Assembly (NCBI RefSeq): GCF_965638725.1
Contig: NC_134971.1
Location: 315,001 to 379,000, forward strand
Source: Aptenodytes patagonicus
Lineage: Eukaryota > Chordata > Aves > Sphenisciformes > Spheniscidae
Length of the DNA: 64,000 nt
Reading direction: 5' to 3'
Part shown: positions 14,001-25,989 of the stretch, piece after piece
Layout: each line of letters begins with the position of its first letter
How positions within the stretch are numbered: position 1 is the first letter of the stretch
The notes under the pieces: generated by a model
Databases searched by the model: none
Seen by the model: the letters and a program-made list of their open reading frames with translations, nothing else
Told to the model about the DNA's origin: nothing
Made by a program: the position numbers and the translations under genes

Positions 14001-17000
14001 CAGTATGAAACAATTCAAATAGAGTAAATATTCTGAACAGAAGGCCATTCAAGTTTTCAACACAAATATTGCTCTAGCGAGTCAAATAAAATACATACAC
14101 ACTTAGGCTGCAGTTCATAACTGCTGTAAGCAATTATCACCGCACATTGCTGGGGAGGGGGACAGTCCTGCCCTTCCGCACACCCCTGCTGCCTATCTGC
14201 CCTTTGCAGTTGCGGCAGTGATGCCAAGAAAACCGGAAAAACCAACGATAAAGCAATGTAAAAGAAATAAAATTACACCAGAATGTGTTCTTTCTACCCA
14301 AGGAACCTTGCATCACGCAGAACCCCCAGAGACCTTTTCCTGAAAGCGAGAAGCTACCACTTCTCAACTTTAATCCGACAGCAGTAAAACCAGAGTGAGA
14401 AAGGCTGCAGAAGCGCCCGGCTCCCCGCTCGCCTGCGCACAGCACTGCGGATCAATGGCCCCGTCACGCCTGCCCGCCACTCCCCAAGCACGTGGGCTGC
14501 CTGCAAGATGTAAACACTGCTGCGCAGGCACTGCCTTCGCAGGGACGCGCACCCGGGGAAAAGGGTCCCTGGCACCGACAAAAGGAGAGGCTGTTAACAG
14601 GGACAAGTTTGGGCTGAAACGGTCTAACCACTGAGAATGCAAGCAGAAAAATAACAAGCTACCTACAAACAGTCGGGTTTAGAAACGCGAAGAGAACAGC
14701 CGCTCACCCCACGCGACTTCTTCATTAGCCTACCAAAAACCGAGATCTGCAGCATTTTCAAACACACCATCATGCACATATAGCGTACGCCGGGTACAGA
14801 GAAAGGCCAAATAATGCTGACTTTTGTGGGTACGAGCACATCTCCCACAAGGAAACGGAACTTATTGCCGCAAGCAGAAGACCCTTCAGGCATGTATACA
14901 GCCCCTTATAGGAGAAACCTACAGACTGCTTGGTGAAGACAGACAGCAGTGATTTCCCCCCATAAAACGATTCATTTCCAAGCCTCCCAGCTCTAACTGA
15001 ATAGCTCCCCAGCGCTTCATTCTCTTGCTGCGCAGGAACGGCTCTGAGCAAGGGGCAGCTCGCCGGCTGTACTTCCAGAACCACAACGCTGCAGCGTGAG
15101 AAGCGTGCCTGACAAACACAGAGCCCTCGCTAGGGCAATGTCAGCATACTCAGCCCCTAAGGACTAGTCACATTTCCAACAGACCATTTAAAACACTAAA
15201 TACTAAATAAACAAACAAATTATTTTCAGGAAAAGCAACAGACACAAAGACTTATTTACAAGACTGATTTAGAGACCATCCCTGCCCAGAGAGGCAAGTA
15301 AGTTCAGTGTAATCTAAAATAATACCTTATGCTAAAATCAGTTACTGGCGCTTGACTTGCATGTGTATGAAACGCTCGCTGTTGGCCAACTGCTGCAAAC
15401 CTCCAGTAACAAAGGAAGAGACGCATCCAATATTAAATACAGTCTCACGCAGCTGCAAATAAAAATAACCTCATATATAACAACAAAGTTGCAGGGGGGC
15501 TGACTGTGTGCAGCTAGACCTTAGGAACAGGAAAACAAGCATGCATTTAAAGTTATAACTTGACAGTTTGGTGTTCAAAGGTAGCAGTGTCACACAGCAG
15601 AAGCGTCTTTTCTGCGGACTGTTCTTCTGCCCAGAACAAAACACTGGGCCTGAAGACACACAAGAACCCGTAGTGTGGCTTTCTAACGCTCCAGCCACCC
15701 CGCCACCTTTTTGTGCTCTTTATGAAAAGAAAGAGGTATGCGACTTTTACTCCCACTAAGAAGGTTGTTCAGATTTGCTTCCCTGCTGCCTGGCCCAGAT
15801 GAGGATTTCCATACAAGCACGTGGTGAAGACGGTTGGAGAGATGAGGAAACAAAGCATGATTTCTGCAGGAGGAATCCCCATTCCTGCTATCTCGAAATG
15901 TCTATCCCCACCCCCGCTATCACCAAACCACCCTGACAGATACACCTTTTCTACAAATATTTGGGGGCTGGGACCACGAAGCAAATAACAAAACACAACT
16001 AACTGTCTTGACTTGCATCTGCCTCTGAGTTCACGTGGCTACTACGAATGTTTTCTTCATGTTGTTATTCGGGGTCCTAAAACCCTTATTATTTTATCTG
16101 CGGCTACTACATCAGTACTTGCTGTATTTTTGACAACTGCCTGTCATAATCCACAATTGGAACCTGCATTATTTTTAAACCGAGCGCCGTTACCTTGCTT
16201 TTGCAATGGGATACGTTAGTTCTGGCTTTGGTCCGATATCCTGGGAAAGATCATTTTTTCTCATTTCCTACCAAGCAGTCATCAGAACTGTCTACGGTAA
16301 AAAGGCGCTCTCCACAAAATAACAACTTTGGCTTCATTTACAACTACAAGTAGCATGACCAATACGTCGTTCGTGTCTGTCCGGTGACATTCATGAGTGT
16401 ATTGGTGACCTCAAAACGGTCACTCTCACTATCTGAGAGGGCAGCCTGGTAACTTATCAGAGAAGATTGAGAAGGCTACTAAACACCAGTACGCCTTTGC
16501 CAGGCTAAACCATCCAAGTTGGCCATCATATGTCAAAACGCAGTTTTGAGGCAAATTAAGCAGGAACAGCCTCCCTCCGGTTTGTCAGAAGTGACTATAA
16601 AGCATGACAGATGGAGAGTGATTAAAAACCATAATGGTTTTGAACGTGACCTCATTTACCTGAGAAAGAATAATGCAACACAAGAAAGGTCACTCGGGAT
16701 TATAAATAAAAGGATGAGGGAAGGCTCGCCTCATGTGCGAGACGTGAAGCCTAACCAAGCAGGCAAGGGGCGATCTCTTGATGGGCAGCAGAGCTTCCAC
16801 CTACATCTCTCCCACTCAAGCATTACACTACCTCAACTTGGTTTAAACCTCAAAGTTGTGAGCAGATGAAGAAAGGCTTTTCCTGAAGTAACCCAGCTAC
16901 TACACAAACAGAAAAGTTGCAAGCAAATCTCTATTACAGCGTTCCTGAGCAAAATTACTTTTCAAAAAACTTCCAACTAAAAGATCTTGGAGGAAAATCT

Positions 17001-20000
17001 ACCTTCAAATGAGAAACTATCCTGAAGGCACTTGACTCACGCTCCGATCTCTGTCTGAGGAATACTCGTATAACCCGTACCACTACAGATCCATAAAGTT
17101 GCACGGGACTGTCATCAAAGCTGTCAGAAGCACTAAACCAGCAACGCAGCTGTTCCGATCAGCTCTTGAAAAGGTTTATTTAATTTTACAATAGAGTTAT
17201 CAGAACAATGCTTTACTTCTCTTCCTGTTCACCATCTTGGTTTTGGCCCCAATTATACTGCACCTCATCTTCTTGGAAAGAGAGAGGCTATTTTTAGAAG
17301 CTCATTCAGAAGCCTGCTTAGTAACTACGGCACAATATCTAACAGACTCCTCTTCTTTCAGCAGAGTAAACATCCTCGGAGATTGGCAGTAAGTAACCCC
17401 GAGATAAACGCCGGGTGCACTCTGCGCTCGCGTCGGGAGCGGAGTCATCTGGGAGTTCAGGGAGACGCTTCCCAAGCGATTACTCGCGACGCAACGCCGC
17501 TAATAAGCGGCGGAGCACTTGGGGTTACTAATATGTACTGACTCGGCTGAGGGTCCACTCGTCCTTTCATTCTTTAATTAGACGAAAGCTCTGAACAGGA
17601 GTGACGCACAGACTCCGCTGGGGCTTCGCCTCAAAACAGGACTGATCTACGCAGCATGTCCTGAGAGCACAGAACAGCTCTTGGCTGGGTCACCTCCACA
17701 CGACAACCCCCAAACTAGAACAACGGGAGGATACACCCCTGTGACTGCGTTGCAGCTGTACCCTCGGCAATCGACCACAACAATACAACCGTGATTAGGA
17801 CTGCAGCTTCCAGAGTCCCTCGGACGACACCTTATTTTAGAAAGAATTAGAAACTAGAAAGAACAAGTTGCTCTTTATGGGGCTCAAGCGCAGAGAAGCG
17901 CCCGTTCTGACCGTATTACCGAGCGCGCAGATCAGTCTTGCCAGCTTGCTAGAAGGGAAACGAGAACATCCAGTGTTAGGACATAACAATACAGCCAGTC
18001 TCTCGCTATCTGGCCAAACCGCGAGCAGCAGAACAGACTAACTTACAGCAGCAGCCCACTAATAAAACACAATTGGTCCCTGCTTTCCACAGAGCCCCGG
18101 TTCCATCCTGGATGAGAAATTCTGATTTACAATTTCCAGTCTGAACAAAGAGGGATGCTTTTTAGAGCACCTGGAACAGTCTCATTCTGGTTGCAACAAG
18201 CTTTCAATACCACCTCCAAGGAAGAGGGTCAGCCAAACTACTACCTAGAAAGATTTAGCTTGCACCCGGTGAGAGAAAAGCGAGACCAAAGCCTCCTGGA
18301 CCACATCTAAGAGACCACTGGCAACAGAGCACTTCCAGCAAGCAAAATCTCTCTCTCTCCTGGTTCCATAATGGACATTTAGAAAGCAATGCTTCAGCTG
18401 GACTTGGACAGCTGAGAAAAGGAAAGAATTCTAGAGCTTGTTGTTAAATAAAAGTAGACGTAACTAACAAAGCTGCCCAACGCACCAAAGCAGTGGGTTG
18501 CAAAACTTCAGATACTTCTGCACACACACGACTATGCTCTAAAGTTGCTGTATCGATGCGTTAGGAAAATCTTTAGTAGTGGCAAACTCATCTTTTGCTC
18601 CAAAAGAAATGTACACCACCCAGCAAAGCACGGAAGTGTTATCAAAGTTGAACTATGCTTTGTAGCTTGGCTCAGGGGGGAACGGCTCACCCCTCTGTGG
18701 GAGTTTTGTGGCATCCCTTTACCTTAAGGTCCAAGGATTCACTTGCTGTCGGTGCACAAGACTGAACTGAGGGGACTGACCGTAATGAACTGCAGTACTC
18801 TCAGTAAAAAACAAGATCATCAAAACCCCAGGGGCTTATGTTGCACGGCCACCTAGCTAAAAGGATTTAATTGCCAGAGAAGCATCACATTTGAGTAGTT
18901 TGCAAGAACCCACATTCTTTGCCAAAGTCATCCCCAGCGGCCACCAATGCTGGAGGGAGACGCGAGATACAGCATCTCATCAGTGACTCCCTTTGTCTGC
19001 CCTTTCCCAATACTTCACTGCAAAACAGCCTGGAGTTCCTAAGAGATTGGATGCCTTCCAATAAATGCCAGATACAGTTTCCTCAGGTATAGGTCAGTCT
19101 ATAGGACAAGTCAAGAAAAGGACTGTCGTGGTTTAACCCCAGCTGGCAACTAAGCACCACCCAGCCGCTCGCTCGCTCGCTCCCCCCGGTGGGATGGGGG
19201 AGAGAATCGGAAGGGTAAAAGTGGGTTGAGATAGAGACAGTTTAATAGGTAAAGCAAAGGCTGCGCACGCAAGCAAAGCAATCCAAGGAATTCATCCACC
19301 ACTTCCCATCGGCAGGCAGGTGTTCAGCCATCTCCAGGAAAGCAGGGCTCCATCCCAACAGCTACTTGGGAAGACAAACGCCATCACTCTGAACGTCCCC
19401 CCCCCTTCCTCCTTCTTCCCCCAGCTTTCTATGCCGAGCACGATGTCATGTGGTGTGGAATACCCCTTTGGTCAGTCGGGGTCAGCTGTCCCGGCCGTGT
19501 CCCCTCCCAACTTCTTGTGCACCCCCAGCCTGCTCGCTGGTGGGATGGGGTGAGGAGCAGGAAAGGCCTTGACTCTGTGTCAGCACTGCTCAGCAACAAC
19601 GAAAACTTCCCTGTGTTATCAACACTTTTTTCAGCACAAATCCAAAACACAGCCCCATACCAGCTACTATGAAGAAAATGAACTCCATCCCAGCCAAAAC
19701 CAGCCCAAGTGACAAACCTTGGCTGGTTTGCAACCTGAACCAACAAAACGAAGTCCCTGTACCGGAAGGCTCCCTCTGAACGCAGGTTACCCGTGTTTCT
19801 GTTCACTGAAACCAAATACAACTGAAACCTGAACAAAATGCCTCCTCGTCGCAGTTTTACTTCATGTAAGACAGCACCTTTTCCCACTTAATTCTCGCTG
19901 CTTAAAAGCGGTACGGGCAGCAAGCTTTGGCACCACAGCTGGAAAACCTGCAGCAAGTGTGTTCCCTCGCACACGTCTGCAGAAGAAAAGCACCTGCGCA

Positions 20001-23000
20001 TGCCGCTACCCACTCGCTCATGGAAGCCATCGGCACCGTTCCACATACACTCAACAGGTCAGGAGGATGCAGCCTCAGCAGGGACACGCTCCGAAGCCGG
20101 TTAAGAGGCTGAGAAGTGAACTACTGACTCAAAGAGTTACCCAGTCTCTTCCCTCATTTCCTCCAAATGCAGCACAGTAAAATCTGTAGTTCAGCGCTTT
20201 GATGACAATACAGAAGCACGCAGTGAAACACACTGCTGCAAGAGCCTGTCCTGTGAGTTTTCCAGCTGAAGGGAGTGCTACGTCGAAAAGCCCCCAGAGC
20301 AAACTGGTCAGTGCGCATTGCTGCTGCTTCTGAAACCGTTTTACCTACCCATCACCGCTGCCAGTGAGACGAGTGACATACTACTTTCCATCAAAAACAG
20401 CTTCTCACGGGGAACCCCAAATTCCTTTCCGCCAAAAACCTTCACAAAACCATTCCTCTGAGGGTTTTGAGTACTGTGTAACACTGACCGAATCGCGGAA
20501 ACGGGAAACTCACCAGGGTGGTTAAAACACGTACTTGTATTTTCACACTTCTGACAAAGGAGGGCTCGAGTCCTCAGAAAGGAGAAAAAGCATGAAGGAG
20601 CCCCCCACCTCTCAAGATGATCTGTATCATCTTCACCATGCGTCTCTTGTTTTACATCAATACCTACGAGCAGTTATCTCCCCATGCATGTGCAGTAATC
20701 CTGTTACCAGTAACAGGCAGGGCTCTACACCTCTACTTCACAAATTCAACGCCCAGGCACTTTTGCAGTGACCATTCAACATAACACTAGGAGAGGAAAT
20801 TTTGAGGCAGACAGAATTTTAATGCCCGTGGAGGAGAGAAATTATCTGTACTTCCAGCTCAGGCGTGACCGTGGCAGCAGTATGGAAGCCACTCCTTCCT
20901 CCCAGCACATGGATCTAGTACCATTTCAGAACAAGCCAGCCATCGGTTAACATCTAAGACTCTAACATTTACCTCATAAAAAATTATGATCCATGTATAA
21001 TTACAGCAGCGCTAACTAGAAACACCATCATCACTACTATGTTCCATTTCAAACCTCAAGTTCCTGCAACTTTCAAGCTGATGCAGATTTATGGAGTAAA
21101 CTGTCGACGTGCATCCAACACACTCTCAACTTTTACATCCCAAAGCTTCAATTAAAATTCAGAGACAGGGAGGGAGCTCTGAAGTGACAGGCATAGCAGG
21201 TGTTTAGCAATTATATGCAAGCTTCTCTTATACCAAGTATCGACATAAGAAATCAAGAAAACACAACCAAATTTCCCTTATCACTAAAGTGTCATTCGCA
21301 TCAAGCAGAAATCCAGCACGAACACCACCGTTTTCAACCAGTTATAGCTTTACTGTGCAAAAAGTCCCCCCCTCAACTCCCGCGGTGCCAAAATCAAGTA
21401 TCGTAACGTTGCTCCCTTAAAGCGAGCTGGTCTCAAGATAACTCAGTGAAACGCCGAGCTGCAGCAGAAGTCAAGGATTCGTACAAAGTCACCAGAAAGC
21501 CGGGGAGTATGCAGTGCATCCCAGAATTCAGGTACCTTTTAGATGAGAAATGAAGTCTGCTACATCCCACAAAACGTAGGGCAAGGAGGCAAGGGAAAGA
21601 CCGAGCATAATACTTGCTCTGGACTTCTTTGTCACATCAAATTTTGATGGTAATGCACAGTTTCAACAGGTACTTACACAAGTAAATGCTGGAATGCAGC
21701 ATGTCACCAAGAGGTCAAACAAATAAGCACACAGAGCAGAAGTCGTACATAAAAAGATAACACAGCTTCTTCCCCTGATGGACATGGGCTCCTGAATTCA
21801 AAACCACAACTCAGAGTTTATTCCCGATGCAGAGTGCCAACTCAGTGGAAGGTTGTAACTGGCTTGGTTCAGGCTTGCACCCTCAACCTTGCAGAAGGGA
21901 ACGGTGCAGGCATCTGGCAGTTATTCAAAGGACATGGTGAGCCCTATTAAGCAGGGCTCTCCTGGAAGCCCCCTTCTAGAAGAACATCTCCACCCAAAGC
22001 AGGGTACCACACAGGCACCAGAACTTCACCGTTTCAGCACCAACACACAGCCACCCTCCCCTCTAAAGAGACCACGGGTGGCACCCACACACTGATTTCC
22101 TAGGCGTGCTAGAGCTCTTTTCACATCCCCTGCTCCCACCCTGCAGAGAACTCGTACTGCAGGAGAGAAGAGCTCGTCCTAGCGCTTCTGGTGACCAGCA
22201 ACAGTGGTGTGATCTTCACTATGACTATAACGTGTGCAGAATAAGTCACCGGTCAGAAGAAATAGGTCCTTCAGTGCAAAAATGCTCTGTTTCTTGAGCA
22301 TCACCAAAGGAAAGAAACCAACTCAGTGAGCCAACTAAATCTGAATACTTGAGAGTATCCGCTCTCTGAGTACACCCGAGAATGCTAGCACACGTTGCAA
22401 ATTCAGAGAGAGGAAAAGCACCCTGGGTCTACTCCTTCTCTGCTCACGAGTGGTCAGGTGAATCTCAACCTACAGACACCAAGCCACAAAGAACTTTTAT
22501 TGTTACTTTCCACTGTACGCAATGTTACTAGACAGAGGCTTTTAGTAGCTGAATAGAAAAGTGATGTAAGAAGTAAAATTCTTAAGATCCAGGAGACACG
22601 GTCTTCACCAGCTGCTAGCACCAAGAACGCATTCAAGCTATTTTGTTTTAAATCAAAGATGCCCTAAAGGCCAAACTCACAAAGATCTTTCAGAGATGTT
22701 TTAGAGTTTTTTTGAGATGCAAAAATATACTTTAAGACAACTGGAATTAAAAAAAAATTAGTCCAATGTCATCTTAGGGGAGGGAAAAAAAAAAAAGAAA
22801 AGAAACAAAGCAACTCGCCTTCCCCCACATAAAAAACTCCCGAGTTGTTAACTCTGTGGTCAGGTTGGTTAGCCAGATTTCAGTCATTTCTGCCACTGAA
22901 CTAGCACTCGTGAGATATTAACTTCTTTCAAGTAGACCCGGTAAATTCCATTGAACCTGGTCTATTGCAAACAGAAAAACGTACAAGTATCCTAAACCAC

Positions 23001-24881
23001 AACCTTTAAGACACCGGTATTAAATAAAAGGGATGCTGGTGGGCAATCAAGTTAAAACCCAAAGTGCTGTACTGGTGAGGTTAAAAGCATTTCCACGATC
23101 AGCTCTGCGCGTGCAAACGCGACCCCCTTTCACTCGCACCGCAGCCTGCTGGAGCTGGAACTCTGCAGCCCAGGAATTACTCGAGCTCAGACACGAGTGA
23201 CTAGCTCCACTTCACGGCGCCCAACAGATAACACCAATACCAAGCCGAAAAGACACAAGAAAACTGTATTTTTATGCGTGTTTTAATAAACTCTGATATT
23301 GCCAGCAATGGAAAAGCAAAGCAACTGCTCTTTAAACGGGCAAAATATAGACAAAGATACGCTCACCCACTCCACAGCTGAAAATCTGCCTGTAGAAGAA
23401 GAGACAGAACTGGCATTTCAAAAAAAAAAAACCCAAAACCACCATTCCTGCTACAAAGGACCCGGGGAATTTTCTTGCCGGTGCAAGGACGCAGCTAACA
23501 AGTGATGCAAAACAAGAATCGGGGGAAAGGAACGCTGCAGCTTGTAGTAAGTAACACACCCCCATCATGTCTTCCCTGTTCTGTCAATAGGTGGGTTGTT
23601 GTCAGACTCTTGCTCTGGCTGCCTTCGAAAGGCTTAAAAAAAAAAAAAAAAAATTTTAAAAAAATGAAGGCAGGAAGAAGAGCAACTCGGAGGAGGGGAA
23701 AAAAAAAAAAAAAAAAAAAAAGGCAAAAGAGACAGCCAGCGCTCTCTGGGTGCCAGCGAACGGCGCTCGCACCGGGCCCCGGTGCCCCGGGGTCTGGCTG
23801 GGCATCCAGGGCGCCGAAGGGGAGGAGGGCGGGTGCGAGGCACCCACCGCAGGGCACGCGGAGGGGGAGGGGGGGGGGGGCGACACCCCGGCTCCCCGCC
23901 TCGGCCCGGCGGCGGCCCCCCCGCGCCCCCTCTCCCGGAGAAGGACGCGTTACCCCGCAGAGCATCCTCCGCAACGGGGAGAAACGCGAGCCCGGCCCCG
24001 CGCCCCGGTTCGCCCCCCGCGGGGAGGGGAGCCGCCGCCGCCCCCCGGCCCCATCCTACCTCCCGGTGGCGGGGAGCGCGCTCCTCACCCCCGCGGAGGG
24101 CGCGGGAGAGGGAGCGGCGGGAGGAGGATAATGGAGGCGGCGGCGGGGAGGACACACCGGCGGCAAGTCGCGTGCGCGGGGAGGGACCGCGCGGCGCGGA
24201 GGCGGAGGGCGGCCGGCACCCACCCGCCCGCCGCGCCGGGCTCCCCGCCGCGTCCCCCCCCGCCCCCCCTCCCGCGGGCAGACGGCGGCGGCCCGGCGGC
24301 GGGGCGCGCCCTTTGTGCGGGGAGCGGGAGCGGCGGCGCGGGCGCCGCGGGCGCGGTAGGTGTGTCCGGGCTGCGCGGGCAGGGGGTGTGCGGGCAGGGG
24401 GTGTGCCGCCCGCCGGGGCGGAGCGGGGATGCTGCGGGCCGGGACCCGCGGGCCGCGCCGCGCCGCGCCCTCCCTCCCCGCCACCGTCGTCGCTCCCCCC
24501 TCCCCCCCCCCCCGCCCCGCCGCCCCTCCTCACCTCTCCGCTGCCCGCCTCAGCGCCGCAGGCCGCGCGGAACCGCCGCAGGTTGATGCCGATGGCGGCC
24601 GAGACCTGGAGCGCCGCGTCGAAGCCGGGTCCCACCCCGGCCGCGGGGCCCCCGGAGCCGCCGGAGCCCGGCGCTGCCCCGCCTCCCCCGCTTCCCGCCG
24701 CCCCGCCGGAGCACGGGCCGCCGCGCTCCCCCTCGCCCGCCGCCGCCGGCGCCGCCGCCGGCTCGGCGGCTCGCAGGCTCCGCACGGCCGGCACCCGCAG
24801 CCGGGACCCCCCCAGCCCCCGGCGGCCCCAGCCGCCGCTGCCGGGCCGGGCAGGGAAGCGCCACCGACCGCTGTGCGCCAT
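2057..24881 (-). CDS. KMT2A: KMT2A (MLL1) histone H3K4 methyltransferase, coding exons 1-9 (5' part)
   Basis: KMT2A is the nuclear H3-lysine-4 methyltransferase of the MLL complex that maintains HOX and other developmental gene expression. Visible coding exons: 24534-24881, 12129-12198, 8195-10863, 6675-6852, 6045-6279, 4675-4739, 3497-3868, 2820-2893 and 2057-2185. All borders are GT/AG and every phase joins, giving 1,380 codons. The start at 24881 gives MAHSGRWRFPARPG, the conserved menin-binding N terminus. AT hooks lie near residues 146-152, 193-199 and 278-283, and the CXXC finger near 1125-1181. Exon 1 encodes 116 residues against about 144 recalled for human, because low-complexity Ser/Ala/Gly tracts are shorter. 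The catalytic SET domain, PHD fingers and Taspase sites lie off the left edge. Exons 8-9 fall in the region equivalent to the human leukaemia breakpoint cluster. Confidence 0.97.
4675..6279 (-). CDS. KMT2A: KMT2A exons 5-6: CXXC zinc finger
   Basis: Exon 5 (6045-6279) and exon 6 (4675-4739) together encode the CXXC domain, which binds unmethylated CpG and recruits KMT2A to CpG islands. Visible are the CGQCSGCQVPEDCGVCTNC cysteine cluster, the KFGG loop, KKQCCK and then MRKCQNLQWMP, with all expected zinc-ligand cysteines present. The codon for the lysine after QCC is split across the intron (AA|A). Sequence is nearly identical to the mammalian domain as recalled. Confidence 0.96.
6401..6460. 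repeat. GT/AC-AT alternating purine-pyrimidine microsatellite
   Basis: A run of about 60 nt with alternating GTGTGCGTATACACATATATGT-like sequence ending in ACACACAC, in KMT2A intron 4 close to exon 5. Strictly alternating purine-pyrimidine tracts can adopt Z-DNA or cruciforms, but nothing here shows a role. Confidence 0.7.
8195..10863 (-). CDS. KMT2A: KMT2A exon 3 (large exon, AT hooks and Ser/Pro-rich region)
   Basis: This is a single 2,669-nt exon encoding residues 140-1029. It begins after a CCCTCTCAG acceptor with the second and third bases of a Val codon and ends CAG|GTACTC. It carries all three AT-hook cores (RGRP), basic nuclear-targeting stretches, and the conserved segment SISDHTPWLMPPTIPLASPF. 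A long acidic/basic low-complexity run (EKDKSREKDREREKENKR) lies near its 3' third. The long open frames on the opposite strand here are composition shadows. Confidence 0.96.
19134..19703 (-). mobile_element. Solo LTR of an avian endogenous retrovirus
   Basis: About 570 bp, read on the minus strand. One end is TGGTTTTGGCTGGGATGGAG-like and the other ends in a GGTTAAACCACGACA-like terminus. This LTR family is widespread in neoavian genomes. I think it is ERVL-class but cannot confirm the class. The second copy at 63.8 kb is the same family in the opposite orientation. No internal retroviral genes are next to it, so it is a solo LTR fossil. It is moderately diverged from its partner, which suggests an old insertion. 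It lies in sense orientation in KMT2A intron 1. Confidence 0.8.
23637..23722. repeat. Two poly(A) runs at the edge of the KMT2A CpG island
   Basis: Two near-pure A tracts of about 17-22 nt (about 23637-23653 and 23700-23722) are separated by about 45 bp of A-rich DNA, immediately where the GC-rich island begins. On the KMT2A strand they are poly(T). Homopolymer length may be unreliable in assemblies. Confidence 0.7.
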
Positions 24882-25700
24882 CTTTACTGTGAGGCGACGA
24901 GCCAGAGAGCGGGGCCGGGCCGCGCCCCGCGCCCTGGATAGCGCTTCGCCGGCCCGCAGAGGTCCTGCATAACAGCGGGTGCCATGCAGGTTGCGGGGCC
25001 CCGCCATCCCGCCGCCCGGGCGCCTGGGTAAGCCATGCGCGGCGGGTCCTAGCCCGGCATAACGCTGGGCGATATGCAGGGCCCCGGGCCCGAGCCCCAG
25101 CGCGGCCCGCCGCCCTGGATAGCGCAGCCCTCCGCCGCCGCGGTCCCTGATAACTCGGAGGGCCGTGCAGGCGCGGGGCACCTCGCGAGCGGGCCCCAGA
25201 ACCTGGCTGCCGCAGAACCGGGCCGCAAGCAGCCCGCATAACCGCGACGGCAATGCCGAGCGAGAGCGCGAGCCGCCGGCGCCCGGGACCGCGCATACGG
25301 CACAGGCCGCCCCGCCAGCCCCCTCCATAGCGCCAGGCCGTATGCGGGGCGCGGGGCGCCGCTCGGCGCGGCCCCGGGCCCGGCCTGGGGCGCGAGGCGC
25401 GGGCGGGCGCCCCGCATACCGGCGGCGCGCAGCCAGGGCGCGGGGCCGGCGGCGAGGCGGGAGGGCGGCGGGCCGGGCCTGGCGTGCGGGGACCGCCTGG
25501 CAGGGCCCCTCAGCCCCTGACGGGGCGCCCGGCCTCCCCTCCCCAGGCCCCCCACCCCCCCCGCTCCGCCACGCCAGGCTCCCTCCCGCCGCACCCACCC
25601 TTCTCCCGGGCCGCTGCGGAGCGAGGGCCGGGGCTCAGGGCCTGCCCAGGAAACCGGGGCGGCCTGGCCCGCGAGCGAGACGCTCTCTGGGGGGAGAAAA
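23740..25700 (-). promoter_or_regulatory. KMT2A: KMT2A CpG island and promoter region
   Basis: About 2 kb of extremely CpG-dense sequence spans KMT2A exon 1 and its upstream flank. There is no TATA box before the ATG at 24881, as expected of a housekeeping-type dispersed promoter. The transcription start cannot be fixed from sequence but should lie shortly upstream of 24881. The flank contains the 89-bp periodic array described separately. Confidence 0.8.
24936..25434. repeat. Degenerate ~89-bp periodic array upstream of KMT2A exon 1
   Basis: A 21-bp imperfect palindrome-like module of the form GCATAAC-N8-GG-NN-ATGC recurs at 24967, 25057, 25148, 25236 and 25325, with a partial copy at 25414. 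Successive spacings are 90, 91, 88, 89 and 89 bp. Clear examples are 24967-24987, 25057-25077, 25236-25256 and 25325-25345. A second A/T-containing motif (GGATAGCGC, GGGTAAGCC, GCATACGGC) appears between them. The intervening DNA is GC-rich and diverged. It reads as an old tandem duplication in which the A/T-bearing palindrome has been kept. Confidence 0.6.
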
Positions 25701-25794
25701 CAGCCACCCAGGTAGGTGCGAAGGGGTAGCGGCACCGAGGTACCGTGAGCTGACGTTGTCAGCCTTCCCCTCCGCGTCCCTGTCTGCCTCCTAC

Positions 25795-25989
25795 CTGCTC
25801 CCCCTCGCCCTGCTTGCCTTGTTGGCCGGGTCAGTGTCCCGCCAGGTGCCACCTCCACGAAGAAGGTAATGGCGATGGCAGTAGGCCAGCAGCTCCCTCT
25901 GGTCCCCGGCGTCACACCGCAGGCTCGCCTCCATCTTGTACAGCACAGCAAGAACAGGGTTAACGTCCAACAAGTGCCCGCTGTGTTCC
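25795..25989 (-). other. Candidate orphan coding exon between ATP5MG and KMT2A
   Basis: On the minus strand a good acceptor (GTTGTTTTCCTCAG, ending at 25990) opens a 195-nt frame. It contains GHLLDVNPVLAVLYKMEAS and RELLAYCHRHYLLRGGG and runs to GGGAGCAG|GTAGGA at 25795. The first in-frame stop is formed by the donor's own TAG, which is typical of true exons. Codon use looks coding. I do not recognise the protein, and I see no partner exons on either side. It could be an upstream KMT2A exon, part of a small unknown gene, or chance openness in GC-rich DNA. Confidence 0.3.

Larger units (their letters stand above)
12199..24533 (-). other. KMT2A: KMT2A intron 1 (12.3 kb)
   Basis: This intron separates the menin-binding exon 1 from exon 2. 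It holds one solo LTR (19134-19703), otherwise mostly unique DNA. Its promoter-proximal end (after about 23.7 kb) is extremely GC-rich. Two long A-runs occur at 23.64 and 23.70 kb. No additional coding exon is recognisable. The short open frames scattered here have no splice sites or family match. Confidence 0.6.

Noticed and set aside
14137-15119. A cluster of short open frames in KMT2A intron 1
   Set aside because: No consistent splice borders, no codon signature and no recognisable protein. Treated as intronic background.
19134-19703. Possibility that the 19.1-kb and 63.8-kb LTRs are the two ends of one provirus
   Set aside because: They are 44 kb apart, in opposite orientation and separated by host genes. 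They are independent insertions.
23634-25598. A 654-codon minus-strand open frame and several long plus-strand frames over the KMT2A CpG island
   Set aside because: Stop codons are rare in such GC-rich DNA. Only the 24534-24881 segment matches a protein (KMT2A exon 1).
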